In this document: positions 46,218 to 57,509 of the stretch, piece after piece
Numbering within the stretch: position 1 is the first letter of the stretch
Layout: each line of letters opens with the position of its first letter
Assembly: GCF_020509005.1 (NCBI RefSeq)
Contig: NC_063024.1
Span: 1,550,001 to 1,614,000, forward strand
Direction: 5' to 3'
Source: Fulvia fulva
Lineage: Eukaryota; Ascomycota; Dothideomycetes; Mycosphaerellales; Mycosphaerellaceae
DNA: 64,000 bases
Made by a program: the position numbers and the translations under genes
The notes under the pieces: model-generated
Database searches by the model: none
What the model was told of the DNA's origin: nothing
What the model saw: only the letters and a program-made list of their open reading frames with translations

Positions 46218-49200
46218 ATGGAGAACGAGACTGGGTTTACAAGAAAGAGAGCAGCACCTGTTCTGACAAGAGAGAACCACGAAACATGGTTCAAGCTGAT
46301 GAGAATACACCTGGTATCAAAGCAGGTTGACTAGGTCCTCGAAGACATCATTACGGACATTCCCGCTGCAACCCTATCTATAGCGACACCCTCTACATCA
46401 TCGGAGTCATCCCTTCCTTTAGATCAAGCGATAAGGAAGGCATCGTACAGACGGCACAATGCAACGGCCCTGTATGAGATGTACATCTGTCTGTCGACAG
46501 ATGACCAAGAGATGACATACGAGATCCGGCATGCGAAGGAGTTGTAGGAATGGGCTGAAGCCAAATACAAGAGAAGACTTCTCGCTACTGGAAGAAGTTT
46601 GCTTCAGCAATACACCAATTTCGTGATGACAGAGGACCAGTCAATAGATGACGCCTGGCAGGAGCTTAGCTCAATTGCAAGGAGGGCTGTTTTAATCTCG
46701 CCTCAGTTCCAAGACATCAAGACTGAGGACAGAAAGATCTAGCAACTCTTAGCAGCTCTGCCAGACTCATTTGGCTCAATTCGCGATGCAATTGATGCCC
46801 AGGTGAATCTCTCACCACAAGACATTCTTGCAATCCTTAGGGAGAAGCAAGAATCAATGATTCATCAAGGGACAGCCATGTTCGCTAAGAAGGGTTTCTA
46901 GGGCAAGCTCACGTGCCATCTCTACAATGGTGACCATTTTATGAGCAAGTGCCCACACCTTTCTGCAGCTCAGCAGGCTGTTAGGAACAAGGACAAACTA
47001 GCTAGGGTTACCTACCCTGCTAAGAGACAACCGTCACCACCTCGTAGGAGGTCATCATCACCAAACCTTCGTGATGTCCTCAAGGTGATGACGGACCTTG
47101 CAAAGCAGATGAAGGAGAGCCGCAAGCCAAAGGCCTCCTCTAGTAAGAAGCCTGCAAGGGCCCGTGCGACCCAGGAAGACGCATCAGACCCTGAGATACC
47201 ATCAGAAGATGATGATGTTGATGAGGTTGCCCATTCCACTGTGGAAGCCAAGGGCAAGTACCCCTCGTCCGAGTGGTTGCTTGACTCTTGTGCTTCATCA
47301 CATATGACTGACCAAGATTCACTATTCAGGACACTGAAGCCTCTTCAAAAGAGGAAGTGGATCAAGGTTGGGGGTGGCTATCTACAAGCTACACATATGG
47401 GAAGTGCAGTAATGGGTGGTCCTTCTGGAAAGCAAATTGTCTTAGAAAATGTCTTGTTTGTTCCTGGCCTTGGAGTTAGTCTTGTTTCTTGGAATCAGTT
47501 CAGCCAACAATTTGCTGTCCAACCACCCAGTTTCACCCTTAAATCCCTTTCTGGAAAACCTGTTGTCCAGACAAAACTGAGAGGGGGTGTTCCATTCATT
47601 CAAAGTGTTTCAGAGCAGCTTGAAGCTATGCCTCAAGCATATGCCTCTCTACAGGAGCATGACTTGGATCTGTCCAAGTTAGGTACACATTTTGAGTGTG
47701 AATTGGAACAGGCTATGACTGCCACTGAGTCCCAGGACCAGTGGGAGCTATAGCATAGAAGATGTGCACACCTTAGCAAGGGACTGCTAAGAAACCTGCA
47801 TAGAGTCACTGACAAGAAAGATCCCATTCCTGTTCCTTCTGAACACCAGAACTGCAAGATCTGCTCCCTTGCAAACATGAGGAAGTTCAAAGGACCTGCC
47901 ACAGAGAGGAAAGGAGAGAGGCTGGCCCTCATCTCTATTGACATCTGTGGGCCTTTTCAAGGGGCAGTCTCAAGACTTGGCTTCAAGTACTGGCTTGAGA
48001 TTGTAGACAACTTCTTGAGGAAGAAGTAGGTAATCCCTTTGAAGGCTAGGAGTGATGCTCCTACAGCTCTAAAGGAATGGAAGGTTCAGGTAGAGAACAG
48101 CTCAAGGTGTTTTCTATCTGCAATCCGTAGTGATGGTGCAAGGGAAATTCTTTCCTTGCTAAAACAGTGGGAGAAGGAGTTTGGCATTCAGATGGACACA
48201 ACTGATGCCTACAACTCACTTCAGAATGGACCTGTGGAAAGGTCAATCCAAGCCTCTGAGAATACAGTGAGAGCTATGCTTAAGGACTCGAGTATGCCAG
48301 TTGAATTCTGGCTAGAGGCCCTTATTGCTCAAACTGTGGTCAGAAACAGACTTCCAAATGGACCAATAATAGATGGTACTACTCTTTTACTAGAAGAAGC
48401 CTTCACTGGACAGGTACCATCAGTTGACCATTTGAGAGTCTAGGGATGTAAAGCAGTGGTCTGTGTAGACCCGAGATCCCAACCTCAAGGCTTGAGAAGT
48501 GACGAGCTCATGAATAGGGGTAAAGAAGTTGTCTTTGTTGGCTATGTGGAGGACACCACAAAGCAATGGCTCTTCTGGGAGCCTGACATGAAAGCCATCA
48601 AAACACACGGGCAAGTTGACTGGTTTGAGAATGAGAAGGGGGGGTGATATGGATCTTGGCATCACCTTCACAAACCAGTCAAGCAGAGCCCTGAAGAGAA
48701 ACCCCGTTGGAAGACCTCCTGCTCAGGTCTCCAGTTCATCAATGCAGCCACAGCAGCTCCAGGCAAAGCCTCTGTTTGTGCAACTTCCCCAACCTCCAAA
48801 AGACATTAGAGTGTACCAGAAGAGTGGAGTAGAGGGGACTCCAAGAAAAGAAAAGGAAGAGGAACTTGTTCAGGAGGATCAACCTCAACAGCCACCTCAG
48901 CTTGCAGGCAACAAGAGGTCAAGGGGGGATGAAGATGATGGCTTTGCTGAGCATGAAGCCAAGCATCATAGGGCATTGATTGCTCAGATGTTTCATCTTG
49001 ATCCAACTATGAGCTGGGTTGAGGAAATCCTGAATGATGTGGAGGGATATGCATTTGCTGCTGTTAGGCAGGCCATAGCCTACCAGCAGGAAGTGCCAAT
49101 CCTAAAGTCCTATAAGGAGGCAGTGGGAGACCCCAATTGGGGACATATGTGGAAAGAGGCAATCCAGAAAGAACTTATTGCCTTAGGAAGCACCAACACC

Positions 49201-50691
49201 TTGGATTCAGTTGTACCACCAAGGGGTGCAAGCCTGGTTACATCTAAGTGGGTTTTTGATGTGAAAAGAATGATCAGTGGAGCCATTGAAGAGTTCAAGG
49301 CAAGACTGGTTGCAAGAGGGTTTTCACAGAAATATGGTGTTGACTTTGAAGAGACCTTTGCACCTACTGTTAGGCATGATACCCTTAGGGTCTTCATGGC
49401 TGTAGTATGTGAGAGAGATCTTGAGATACACCAGGTGGATGTGAACAATGCTTTCACCGAAAGCAGCCTTCTTGAAGACATCTACATGATCCCACCCCTA
49501 GGTGTTGAAATTCCACCAAATATGGTCTTCAAGGTCCTTAGAAGCCTGTATGGACTGAAGCAAGCAGCTAGAGATTGGAACAAGCTCTGTGTTGCCAAGC
49601 TAGAACAGATTGGATCCACCTAGTCCCAGGTGGATCCATGCCTACTCATCCACAGAGGAAGAGACCTCATGGTCCTCACCTATGTGGATGACATCCCCAT
49701 TGCAGCTCCAAAGCTGTCAGATGTTCAGTGGTTTAAGGCTGAGCTTGGAAAAGTGTTTAAGATTAAAGATCTTGGTGAACCTACGAAGATCCTTGGAATG
49801 AGGATTATAAGAGACAGGTCCCAAGGCACTGTAAAGCTTGATCAAGGACACTACATCCAAACTAACCTTGCCAAGATGGGCATCTCTCCAGAGAAGGCCA
49901 CACCCACACTCTCACCTATAGACAGCTATGAGGATCTGAGACCTTCAGCTACTATGGATGAGAGGTGCAACAAACAGGAGTACCAGGGTTGCAATGGTAC
50001 CTGGATGTGGCCAATGACAATGACAAGGCCAGACCTTGCTTTCCCCCTTGGAAGAATCAGCTCATATGTTGCTGACCCTCCAAAGCAACATCTTAGAGCT
50101 TTGAAGAAACTCTCCAGGTATCTGAGATCATACCCGGACCTGGGCTTGATGTACAGAAGAGGAGGAGGTATTCTCCAGGGATACTCAGATTCTGGTTATG
50201 CTATGGACAAGGCAGACAGAGTCTTAATCCTTGGACATATATGGTTCCTTTGTGGATCACCTATGTCCTGGATGAGTAGGAAGCAGAAGTCTGTTGCCAC
50301 ATCAACAATGGAGGCTGAGTTCATGGCCATGAATGCAGCAGCCAAGCAGTCACAGTTTCTTGCTGCAGTCCTTAGGGAGATGAGGTGTCCTGACCTGGTT
50401 GGAGAGTGTTCATTCCAACCTAGGATCAAGGCAAGCAGTACTGTTGATGAGCTGAGACCCGTGGAGCTTATGGGTGACAACCAAGCAGCTTTGACCTTTG
50501 TCAAAGATGCCCATGTCCATGACAGGTCAAAGCATATTGATGTTGCATACCACTATGTCAGGAATCTCTCGTGGCAAAGGAAGATTGCAGTGGATTACTG
50601 CCATATAAAGGACATAGTTGCTGATAGGCTGGCTAAGCCCCTCAATGGCCAGCAGTTTCAAAACTTTGTAAGGCAGCTCCAGCTTGTATAA
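46218..50691 (+). pseudogene. B gag-pol polyprotein, eight TAG stops and one frameshift
   Basis: From ATG 46218 the frame has TAG at 46332, 46545, 46740, 46899, 47751, 48027, 48441 and, after a one-base G-run expansion near 48637-48646, at 49621 (first bases given). Comparison with A1 puts Trp or Gln at each site. The gag zinc knuckle has also lost its second Cys (Tyr at 46923-46925), again a TG-to-TA change. Domains follow copia order: gag, protease (DSCASSH near 47290), integrase, RT with TYVDD at about 49679-49693, and RNase H ending near 50690. The damage pattern is almost purely RIP-type, so the element was probably intact when it inserted. Confidence 0.9.
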
Positions 50692-50725
50692 GGGATTGTT
50701 TGAGACCTTCTGACCTGAGTGGGAG

Positions 50726-50943
50726 TGTTGAGAATATGCAGGTCATAGGGTCAACATTAGGTGCTTAGGGGGATTAGTAATCAGGGCTTGCTAGTCAAGT
50801 CCTGAGTACAGCTGTCCCTCCTGAAACACCTACACTAACACCGGCGATACTGTATGTAGATACACGCTATCCTATTGGGTCCTTCTTCGTCTTTCGTATG
50901 ATCCGCCGTCTTCCACTGCTGCGCAACTCGTACCTGTTTAACA
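50726..50943 (+). repeat. B 3' LTR (type B, 218 bp)
   Basis: Same as 45499-45716 except for two noticed TG-to-TA differences. Confidence 0.92.
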
Positions 50944-51342
50944 ACGTTCGTAGTTCTAGTATAGTCCTTTGTCTAGGACAAGGTTTACTTGTTACGTATT
51001 TACTATCTAGACGATTAACGAGGAGTATATCTTTGTTAGTTCGACGCTCCTATATAGCTAGACGGCCTTAGAGAAGCGTACTCCTAGGGATGTGCTCTAG
51101 TTCTATATTTATAGCTAGGGGAGGTCATTTTCGACCTTAAAGGTTCTAGGGACCCCGTAGGCTATTACTATAAATTGTTAGTAGGAGACTTATTATATAT
51201 ATATAAGGGTAGGGTATAAGGATAGGATATAAGAATAGGATATAAGTATATACCCTCTTTACTACCTACGTTACGACAATAGCAATGCTCGATTATAGAG
51301 CTAGTAGGCTCGGCGATTATATACGTTATAGTATTGCCCTGT

Positions 51343-51397
51343 CTAGTATAATTTAACCTACTCCGTAAGGACAAGTAAGCAGGTAAAATTATACTAG
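51343..51397. repeat. Palindrome a (20-bp arms, 15-nt spacer)
   Basis: Arms CTAGTATAATTTAACCTACT and its complement with two mismatches. Spacer CCGTAAGGACAAGTA at 51363-51377. Confidence 0.8.
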
Positions 51398-51482
51398 CCA
51401 TAGTGCCTATAACTATATAAGGTCTAAGGAATAAGAACGCCGAGGGAGGGCTATAAGCTAGGCGATCAAATGTATTATACTA

Positions 51483-51545
51483 CTTCCCTATATTATATAA
51501 CCTACTTACCTGTTCTTATAGAGTAGGTTAAATTGTATAGGGAAG
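51483..51545. repeat. Palindrome b (24-bp arms, 15-nt spacer, spacer inverted)
   Basis: Arms end in AACCTACT with three mismatches over 24 bp. The spacer at 51507-51521 is TACCTGTTCTTATAG, whose complement CTATAAGAACAGGTA matches the spacers of a and c. Confidence 0.8.
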
Positions 51546-51657
51546 GCGCCTATAAACTAGATAAGGTCTAGGTAATAAGAGAACGAAGTAAAGTACGGTT
51601 ATAGAGACATAGCTATTAACTCTCCTTGACCTACCTATACTACTTGATTTGTTACTC

Positions 51658-51712
51658 CTATATCGCTTTAACCTACTCTATAAGAATAGGTGAGTAGGTT
51701 AAAGCGATATAG
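51658..51712. repeat. Palindrome c (perfect 21-bp arms)
   Basis: Arms 51658-51678 and 51692-51712 are perfectly complementary (inner part TTTAACCTACTC). Spacer region TATAAGAATAGGT. Confidence 0.88.
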
Positions 51713-51729
51713 AAAGCTCTACCTAGTAT

Positions 51730-51963
51730 TAACGAGCTAAGGGCCCCTTTAGACCCTGAAATTTACGAGTCGAATCTCGTTAACCTTTAACGGTTGAGTA
51801 GGTAGTAGGGGTGTATAGGGGTACTACTGAGATATATATAGTTAGGAGGCGACCTTAGTAGGAAGCTAGGGATTTTTACGAAGAATCTCTCTATAAGGCG
51901 AAAATACGGGAATCTGAAAATTTTAGATTTATTATCTTTTAGGACCACTATATATATATTTTA
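51730..51963 (+). repeat. Dispersed repeat 'X', copy 2, left part
   Basis: Reverse-complement match to about 44520-44717. Interrupted at 51963 by a LINE; continues at 57105. Confidence 0.6.
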
Positions 51964-54900
51964 TATAGACTCTCGACAGACGAAAAACGACCCATCTCGG
52001 GTACTAGGACGAGGACCATTCAATCGATAGCCCTTATCAAGACGAGCAATCTACTCAAGCAGTAGCGACCCGCCTACGCTAGCGGCGGCGCAATTGTGAT
52101 ACAAAAAAACCCCAAAACCGAGGTCCCCTTCCCCTGAAGGCAGACCCTAGAATTGCGGAGCTGCGGAGGACAACTGCCCAATTAGGAAGCGCGACCCCGA
52201 GCAACAGCGAAGGATAGCAACTAACGAGAGCCACAGCCTTGCGAACATTCTGCACTAAGAGTCAAACCGGGGAACAAACCAAGAAAAAACCCAGGACACA
52301 AGCCAAGGCCCACTATACAGAAAGCAGAGGCTAACGACAAACAACATAGCGTAGACGACCCTATATACGGAGGCGGAGAACTTACTAGGGGATGACGAAC
52401 ACCTAGCCCGGGCATATAAGAACACTATAGCACAGCTACTAGGAGCGCTAAAAGCGCTATCATACTAAATCCCGAAGACAATCTAATAAGTAACACAGAA
52501 GGCAGCCCAGAAACTAACTATATAGGCAACAGTAGCAGTAGGCAAGAATCAACCCCCTCCGAAGGCAAGTAAGGCGGTACGCCTATACATTACTAATCCG
52601 GCGGAGAAACAAGAAATCGCAGCCCTAACAAGCAAGGAGATTGTCGACAGAATCGGCCAAAAGGAGGTAGTTGGGGCGAGGGTAGAGGCAACAGGCGTAG
52701 TGAGACTCTTTACCGTATAAGAGTCTAATAGACGAAAGCTAGAGACCTATAAGGAGTGGACTACTAAAGTCGCGAAGTCGGCACGAGTCTCCTACTAACA
52801 GTATACCGTCATCGCCTACGGGGTCCCTAGGACATTCAAGGTCGAAGACCTTCCCTACCTCTAAGTACAGAACTAGAACACCTCCCTAGGAGTACGACTA
52901 ACGAAGGCAGCATAGCTGCACAAGACAGTAGACCGAGAAAAGACGCATTCATCGCTTATTATTTGGGTAGAGACAGCGGAACAAGCTAACTAGATATTAG
53001 ACAATGGGCTATTCTAGAACTGCGAGAGAATGGACACGGAGATCTATCAGAGCAGCCATAGGGTACTACAATGCTTCCAATGCCAACAGTACGGTCACAT
53101 AGCCTTAAAATGCGGGGAGAAGACCCTAAGGTGTCCTCACTACGCAGGCCTACACTAGGGAAGGGAATGCCCAAAAAAGGAGAGCAGGTGCGCATACTGC
53201 GGCAGAAGGCACCTAGCGTATTCAAGCCAATGCCCGGCTAGAATAGCAGCATAAGAACGAGCGAGACAAGCAAGGATCTCTACACTAGCTAGGTACCCCT
53301 AACGACAGTAGGAGGGACCTACCGTGTACAAGGGCTTTGAGCCGAGCAAAAGGAAGAGGGCAGAAGAGACGAACAAGGGAACCTAACCGTAAACGCATCT
53401 ACCTCCCGGTAGGCCTCGACACCTTAACCGGGCTGCCAACGAACTAGGCCAAATGCGAATCTTTGGGGCGCCCCAGCGGCCCTAGGGCCAGCCGGACAGC
53501 GAGATATAGGCTTAGGAGACACAGTAGGTCAGCACGGAAATGGACCTTACGGATAACGAATAATACTATACGACGACATCACTATCGTACAGTACAACGT
53601 AAACAAAAGTAGGGACAAGGTCTAGCGCCACTTTCTATAAGAGCTAGACCCGCTACGGCACCACGTTATTGCGGTATAGGAACTATAGATCAACCCCTAC
53701 GTAGGACTCCTAGCTACTTGTAATGACCGGAGATACTACACCGTAATCGCGGGCTAACGAGGCGTCATCCCGAGGACATGTATATACGTAAGCAAGACTA
53801 TAGACCTTGAGTCGTGGAAGGTTATACTACCGCAGTAGGGCAACCTAGGAGACATAACATCAATCCAGATCGACACGACACAAGGCCCTATCCAGATCTA
53901 TAACGTTTATAACCCGCTACCGCGGGGTCGGACGAGTAGGGAACTAGGAACCCTCGCCCACCTAGAGCGGACCCTAAGCTAAGACACGAAGTAAGTACTC
54001 CTCGGCGACTTTAACCTCCACCACCTATAGTAGGGACTCGAATTCACTCCCCCGTACGCATTTCTAGGGGGGAAGCTACTGGACATAACCGCACGCTACG
54101 GAATGGCCTTAGTAACACTAAAGGGAACAGAGACGTAGAAGGCCCGTACTAGTGCAAGCACGATCGACCTATGCTTTCTATCACGAGAACTTGAAGAGAG
54201 ACTAGTCTAATGCCGACCGAACTACGCGCTAGAAGCCTCCTCAGACTATATCCCTATCTAAACGACGCTAGGGGTGAAGGCGATAGAGGAGCTAGTAAAC
54301 GAACCACGCCGTAACTGGAAGAAGGCACGCTAGGACGACATAAGAGGCTTCCTAATAGCGAACCTACCACAGCATAGAGAACTCGAGACGACAGCTTAGC
54401 TAGATCAAGCAGCGGAACAGATTACCTCGGTTATATAGTAAGCAGCGGAACAATACACGCCGTTACTCCGGCCCTTAACGTAGTAGAAGGCCTTCTAGAC
54501 CCCTGAATGCTCTACGAAGGTAAGGGAGGCTAGAAGGGCAAGGCGATAGTGGACGAAGGAGCACACCTAAGAGACGTGGGAGCAATACTGCCACGCGACA
54601 TAAGAGAAGAAGGCACAGATAAGACGCGATAAGCTACAGGACTAGAGAGCGACGATCGGGCTCGTTATAGAAAACCCGGAACAGATGTGGAGACTTGCTA
54701 AATAGGCACGACTACCTGAAGAGCAACAAGCCCCTCACTTCCCCCCAATCGTAGACCGCGAAGGGATTGCCTAGGCTACGCCCCGGGGCAAGGCAAAAGC
54801 GTTAGCCGACCATTTCTTTTCGACGTAAGTAGAGGCAGACCTTACGGACATCGACCCGAGCACATACCCGGAACCCCTAGACATGGATTGGGCGGTTAGC

Positions 54901-57104
54901 TCTAATATAGTAACAGGAGTTATAAGTAAGCTAAAGGGACGAAAAGCCCTAGGCCTAGACAGGATACTAAACGTACTGCTAAAAGAGTGTAGAGAAGAGA
55001 TCGCGCCGAGCCTTACAAACCTATTTACCGCGTGCCTACGGCTAGGGTATCACCCGAAGCCGTATAGAGAGTCTATGACAGTAGTGCTACGTAAGCTACA
55101 GAAGGAAGACTATACTCAGCCCAAGTCGTACAGACCAATAGCACTTCTAAATACGATAGGGAAGGTCCTAGAAAAGATAGTAGCCTAGAGACTTACGCAG
55201 CTTGCCGAGGACAACCACGTACTCCCAGCAACACAGATAGGGGGAAGAAGCTAGCGATCGACACTAACAGCAATAGAGCTAATTACGGAGCAAATTCAGA
55301 CCCTCTAGCACTACGGCAGGAACCGAGCGGCGTCTTTACTATCCCTCGACATCGTAGGGGCCTTCGATAACGTCTCACACCAAAGGCTAATACATATCCT
55401 ATAGCAGAAAGGCATCCCCTAGTGGGCAACGTCGTTCGTCTTCTCCTTTCTCTAGGAACGGACGACATACCTAGTCCTAGGAAGGTATACGTCCGACCCG
55501 GTGAAGGCAGAGACTAGAATACCTTAGGGATCTACTCTCTCCCCTATCCTGTTTCTAATATTTATGTCGGATCTAATCCCCCTACTCACCTCTCCGCAAA
55601 CCTTAGCATCGGGGTTCGTAGACGATACAAACATCCTAGCCTAGTCAGACTCGACAGAAGAGAACTATCGCCTCCTTGAAGATAGGCACAAGAAATGCGA
55701 GGAGTGGGCAAAGAAGCATAGTGCCCGGTTCGCCCCTGAAAAGTACCAACTTATACACTTCAGTAAAGCGAGAACACACTATAATATAAAGGCGGCGGTA
55801 AGAATCCAAGGCTACGAGACCAAGCTATCAGCGGAGCTACGAGTACTAGGGATCTAGCTCGACCCGAAGCTAAGCTAGAATGTACAGATTAAGAAAGCCC
55901 AGAGTCGAGCGTAAGTCAATAAAGCCTCGATAAAGAGGCTTACGGCATCTATATAGGGAGCAACATTCGACAAGGCAAGAGTAATGTATAAGGCGATCGT
56001 CAGACTAGCTATGTTGTACGGGGCACAGATTTGGGGAACAGGAGGCGTAGGCAAGCCGATCCCGAAACGGATAGAGCAACCCCTAAATAGGACATAGGCA
56101 GGGAACCTACGTAGGGTACTAGGCGTATACAAGACAACGTCAATAAGCACGGTAGAAATGGAGACAGGAATACTACTAATCGGCCAGTACATCCGGGGAA
56201 TGAGAATTCAATACGCGGCAAAGACGACAGGTTACCTAGCACAAACCACGATCTAGGAGGCAAAGAATAAGATAGAAAGCCGCTACCGGAGAGGGGCAGG
56301 ATATAGGACAAGCCAAAAAGAGGATGACCTTACTACCTTTACGGCCGTATAGACAAGCACCGAATGGCTAGCACGAAAGGAGGAGGAGCGTAGGACTCGC
56401 CAGGCCGGCGGGAGCAAGGCCAAGACCCAAAACCTAGCGGAACAGATAGCGAGCTGCCTATAGAAGCAGGACTGGAAAAGGAAGCCCCCTAAGACAACAG
56501 GCCCAATAGCGCTCCGAGCCTTCTAGAGACACAATTACTAGCTATATAGGGACCTGACAAGGGCCGAAGCAAGCATAGCGATCCAAATCAGGTCCGAACA
56601 CATTGGATTAAGGGCCTACCTATTCAGGAGACGCGCACTAGACATCTATAGCCCAGCCTGCCAGTGTGGCTACCTATCGCAAAACCCAGAACATATACTA
56701 CTACGATGCCCGTAGTAGGCGAGAGGCAGGGGAAATTGGAGGCACCAAGCGGGAAGGAGAGACTACAAGTCAATTATTAGGGACAAAGGCAACATTCGCC
56801 GAATCTCTCGGTAGATACTACAGCAGGGATACCTCTAGCAGTTTAGCCTCGCGAGCGAGACGGAGGAGTGGATAGACAAGAGGCGGAAGCGAGGGGGGTT
56901 GCAGATAGGGTAGTCATCAGGGCAGGCCCATAACACTAGCGTACCCCTAATAAGGGAAATTTAAGACGACAACGAGGAGGAAAAGACAGGCGGGAAGGAG
57001 GAGGGGTTTTCACTAACACGGTTTCCCCTCTATATATACAAAAAACAAGATAGCATAGCTGCATAGGCCAAAGGTCACTACAACAGCTTAATGAAATATC
57101 TATC
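51964..57104 (+). mobile_element. LINE-5: Tad-like non-LTR retrotransposon, RIPped, full length
   Basis: Inserted in repeat X with a 15-bp target duplication TATATATATATTTTA (51949-51963, 57105-57119). ORF1 carries zinc knuckles at about 53074-53234 (CFQC-QYGHIALKC and two more). ORF2 has an endonuclease from about 53575, an RT with MDWAVSS...GLDRILN-like block near 54880-54990, a GFVDDTN box near 55612-55632 and a C-terminal CQCGY...HILLRCP motif near 56660-56710. The 3' tail is ATCTATCTATATA. Stops are mainly TAG at Gln/Trp. Diverged from LINE-1 but same architecture. Confidence 0.83.
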
Positions 57105-57213
57105 TATATATATATTTTACGGCCCGTAGACCGGCATATATATATACCTACGGGTAAGCTATCGTAAGGTTACTAGGCGCGCCCTTACTTACTAGGGTAG
57201 TTAGTCGTCTATA
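57105..57213 (+). repeat. Dispersed repeat 'X', copy 2, right part
   Basis: Continues the block broken at 51963, ending near a CTACCC/GGGTAG region shared with the copy at about 44400. Confidence 0.55.
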
Positions 57214-57270
57214 TTTTAGTAGTTAGTAAGGGGGGGTTTTAAGTATATACCCGGTAGTATTATTAGTATA

Positions 57271-57504
57271 TATTAAATAGGTACGAGTTACGTAGTAGTA
57301 GAAGACGGCGGATCACACAAAAGACGAAGAAGGACCTAATAGGATAGCGTATATCTATATATAGTATCGCCGGTGTTAGTATAGGTAGATACTAGGTGTC
57401 CGGATGTTTGCTAGCCTATAGGCTAGCAAACCCTAATTACGTAATCTCGTCACATGATACACCTACACCTATATACTTGTCCTGCGGCCTATATGTTCTT
57501 AACA
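57271..57504 (-). repeat. Solo type-A copia LTR
   Basis: 234 bp matching the A1 LTR in the same orientation, partly RIPped, with no internal element sequence on either side. It is flanked by GTATA (57266-57270) and GTACA (57505-57509), a 5-bp target duplication in which one copy has taken a CA-to-TA change. This is what LTR-LTR recombination leaves. Confidence 0.85.
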
Positions 57505-57509
57505 GTACA

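Larger units (their letters stand above)
45499..50943 (+). mobile_element. Copia element B, young full-length Ty1/copia retrotransposon
   Basis: A complete 5,445-bp element in LINE-3 with 218-bp LTRs (45499-45716, 50726-50943), TG...CA ends and a 5-bp target duplication ACGTT (45494-45498, 50944-50948). The LTRs differ at two noticed positions, both TG to TA. The purine tract GAGTGGGAG ends at 50725 and the primer site starts at 45717. It shares leader, gag, protease and the R-U5 part of the LTR almost exactly with A1, but has a different U3 and a clearly diverged integrase-RT-RNase H half (change near 47540). Confidence 0.93.
41041..51185 (-). mobile_element. LINE-3: RIPped non-LTR retrotransposon, split by copia B and a short repeat
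   Basis: Minus orientation. The 3' end (TAGATA/AATAGATA tail) is near 41041, the RT active site box (complement of ATCGTCTACGAAGCC) near 42521-42540, endonuclease near 43900-44950 and ORF1 toward 45150-45498, resuming at 50949 and matching LINE-2 sequence up to about 51185. A 320-bp repeat interrupts the endonuclease at about 44400-44717, and copia B interrupts ORF1 at 45498/50944. It is heavily RIPped with no open frame. The 5' end could not be fixed. Confidence 0.78.
51186..51729. other. Noncoding region carrying three related palindromes
   Basis: AT-rich DNA between LINE-3 and repeat X with no open reading frame. It contains short imperfect GGATATAAG-type iterations (51200-51245) and three palindromes described separately. 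After palindromes a and b the same tail, about 40 bp with GCCTATAA and ATAAGGTCTA words, follows in direct orientation (from 51405 and 51548), showing a duplicated unit. Confidence 0.65.

Noticed and set aside
51343..51712. CRISPR-like array
   Set aside because: Only three units with irregular spacing (about 140-175 bp), each itself a palindrome, in eukaryotic repeat DNA and with no cas genes.
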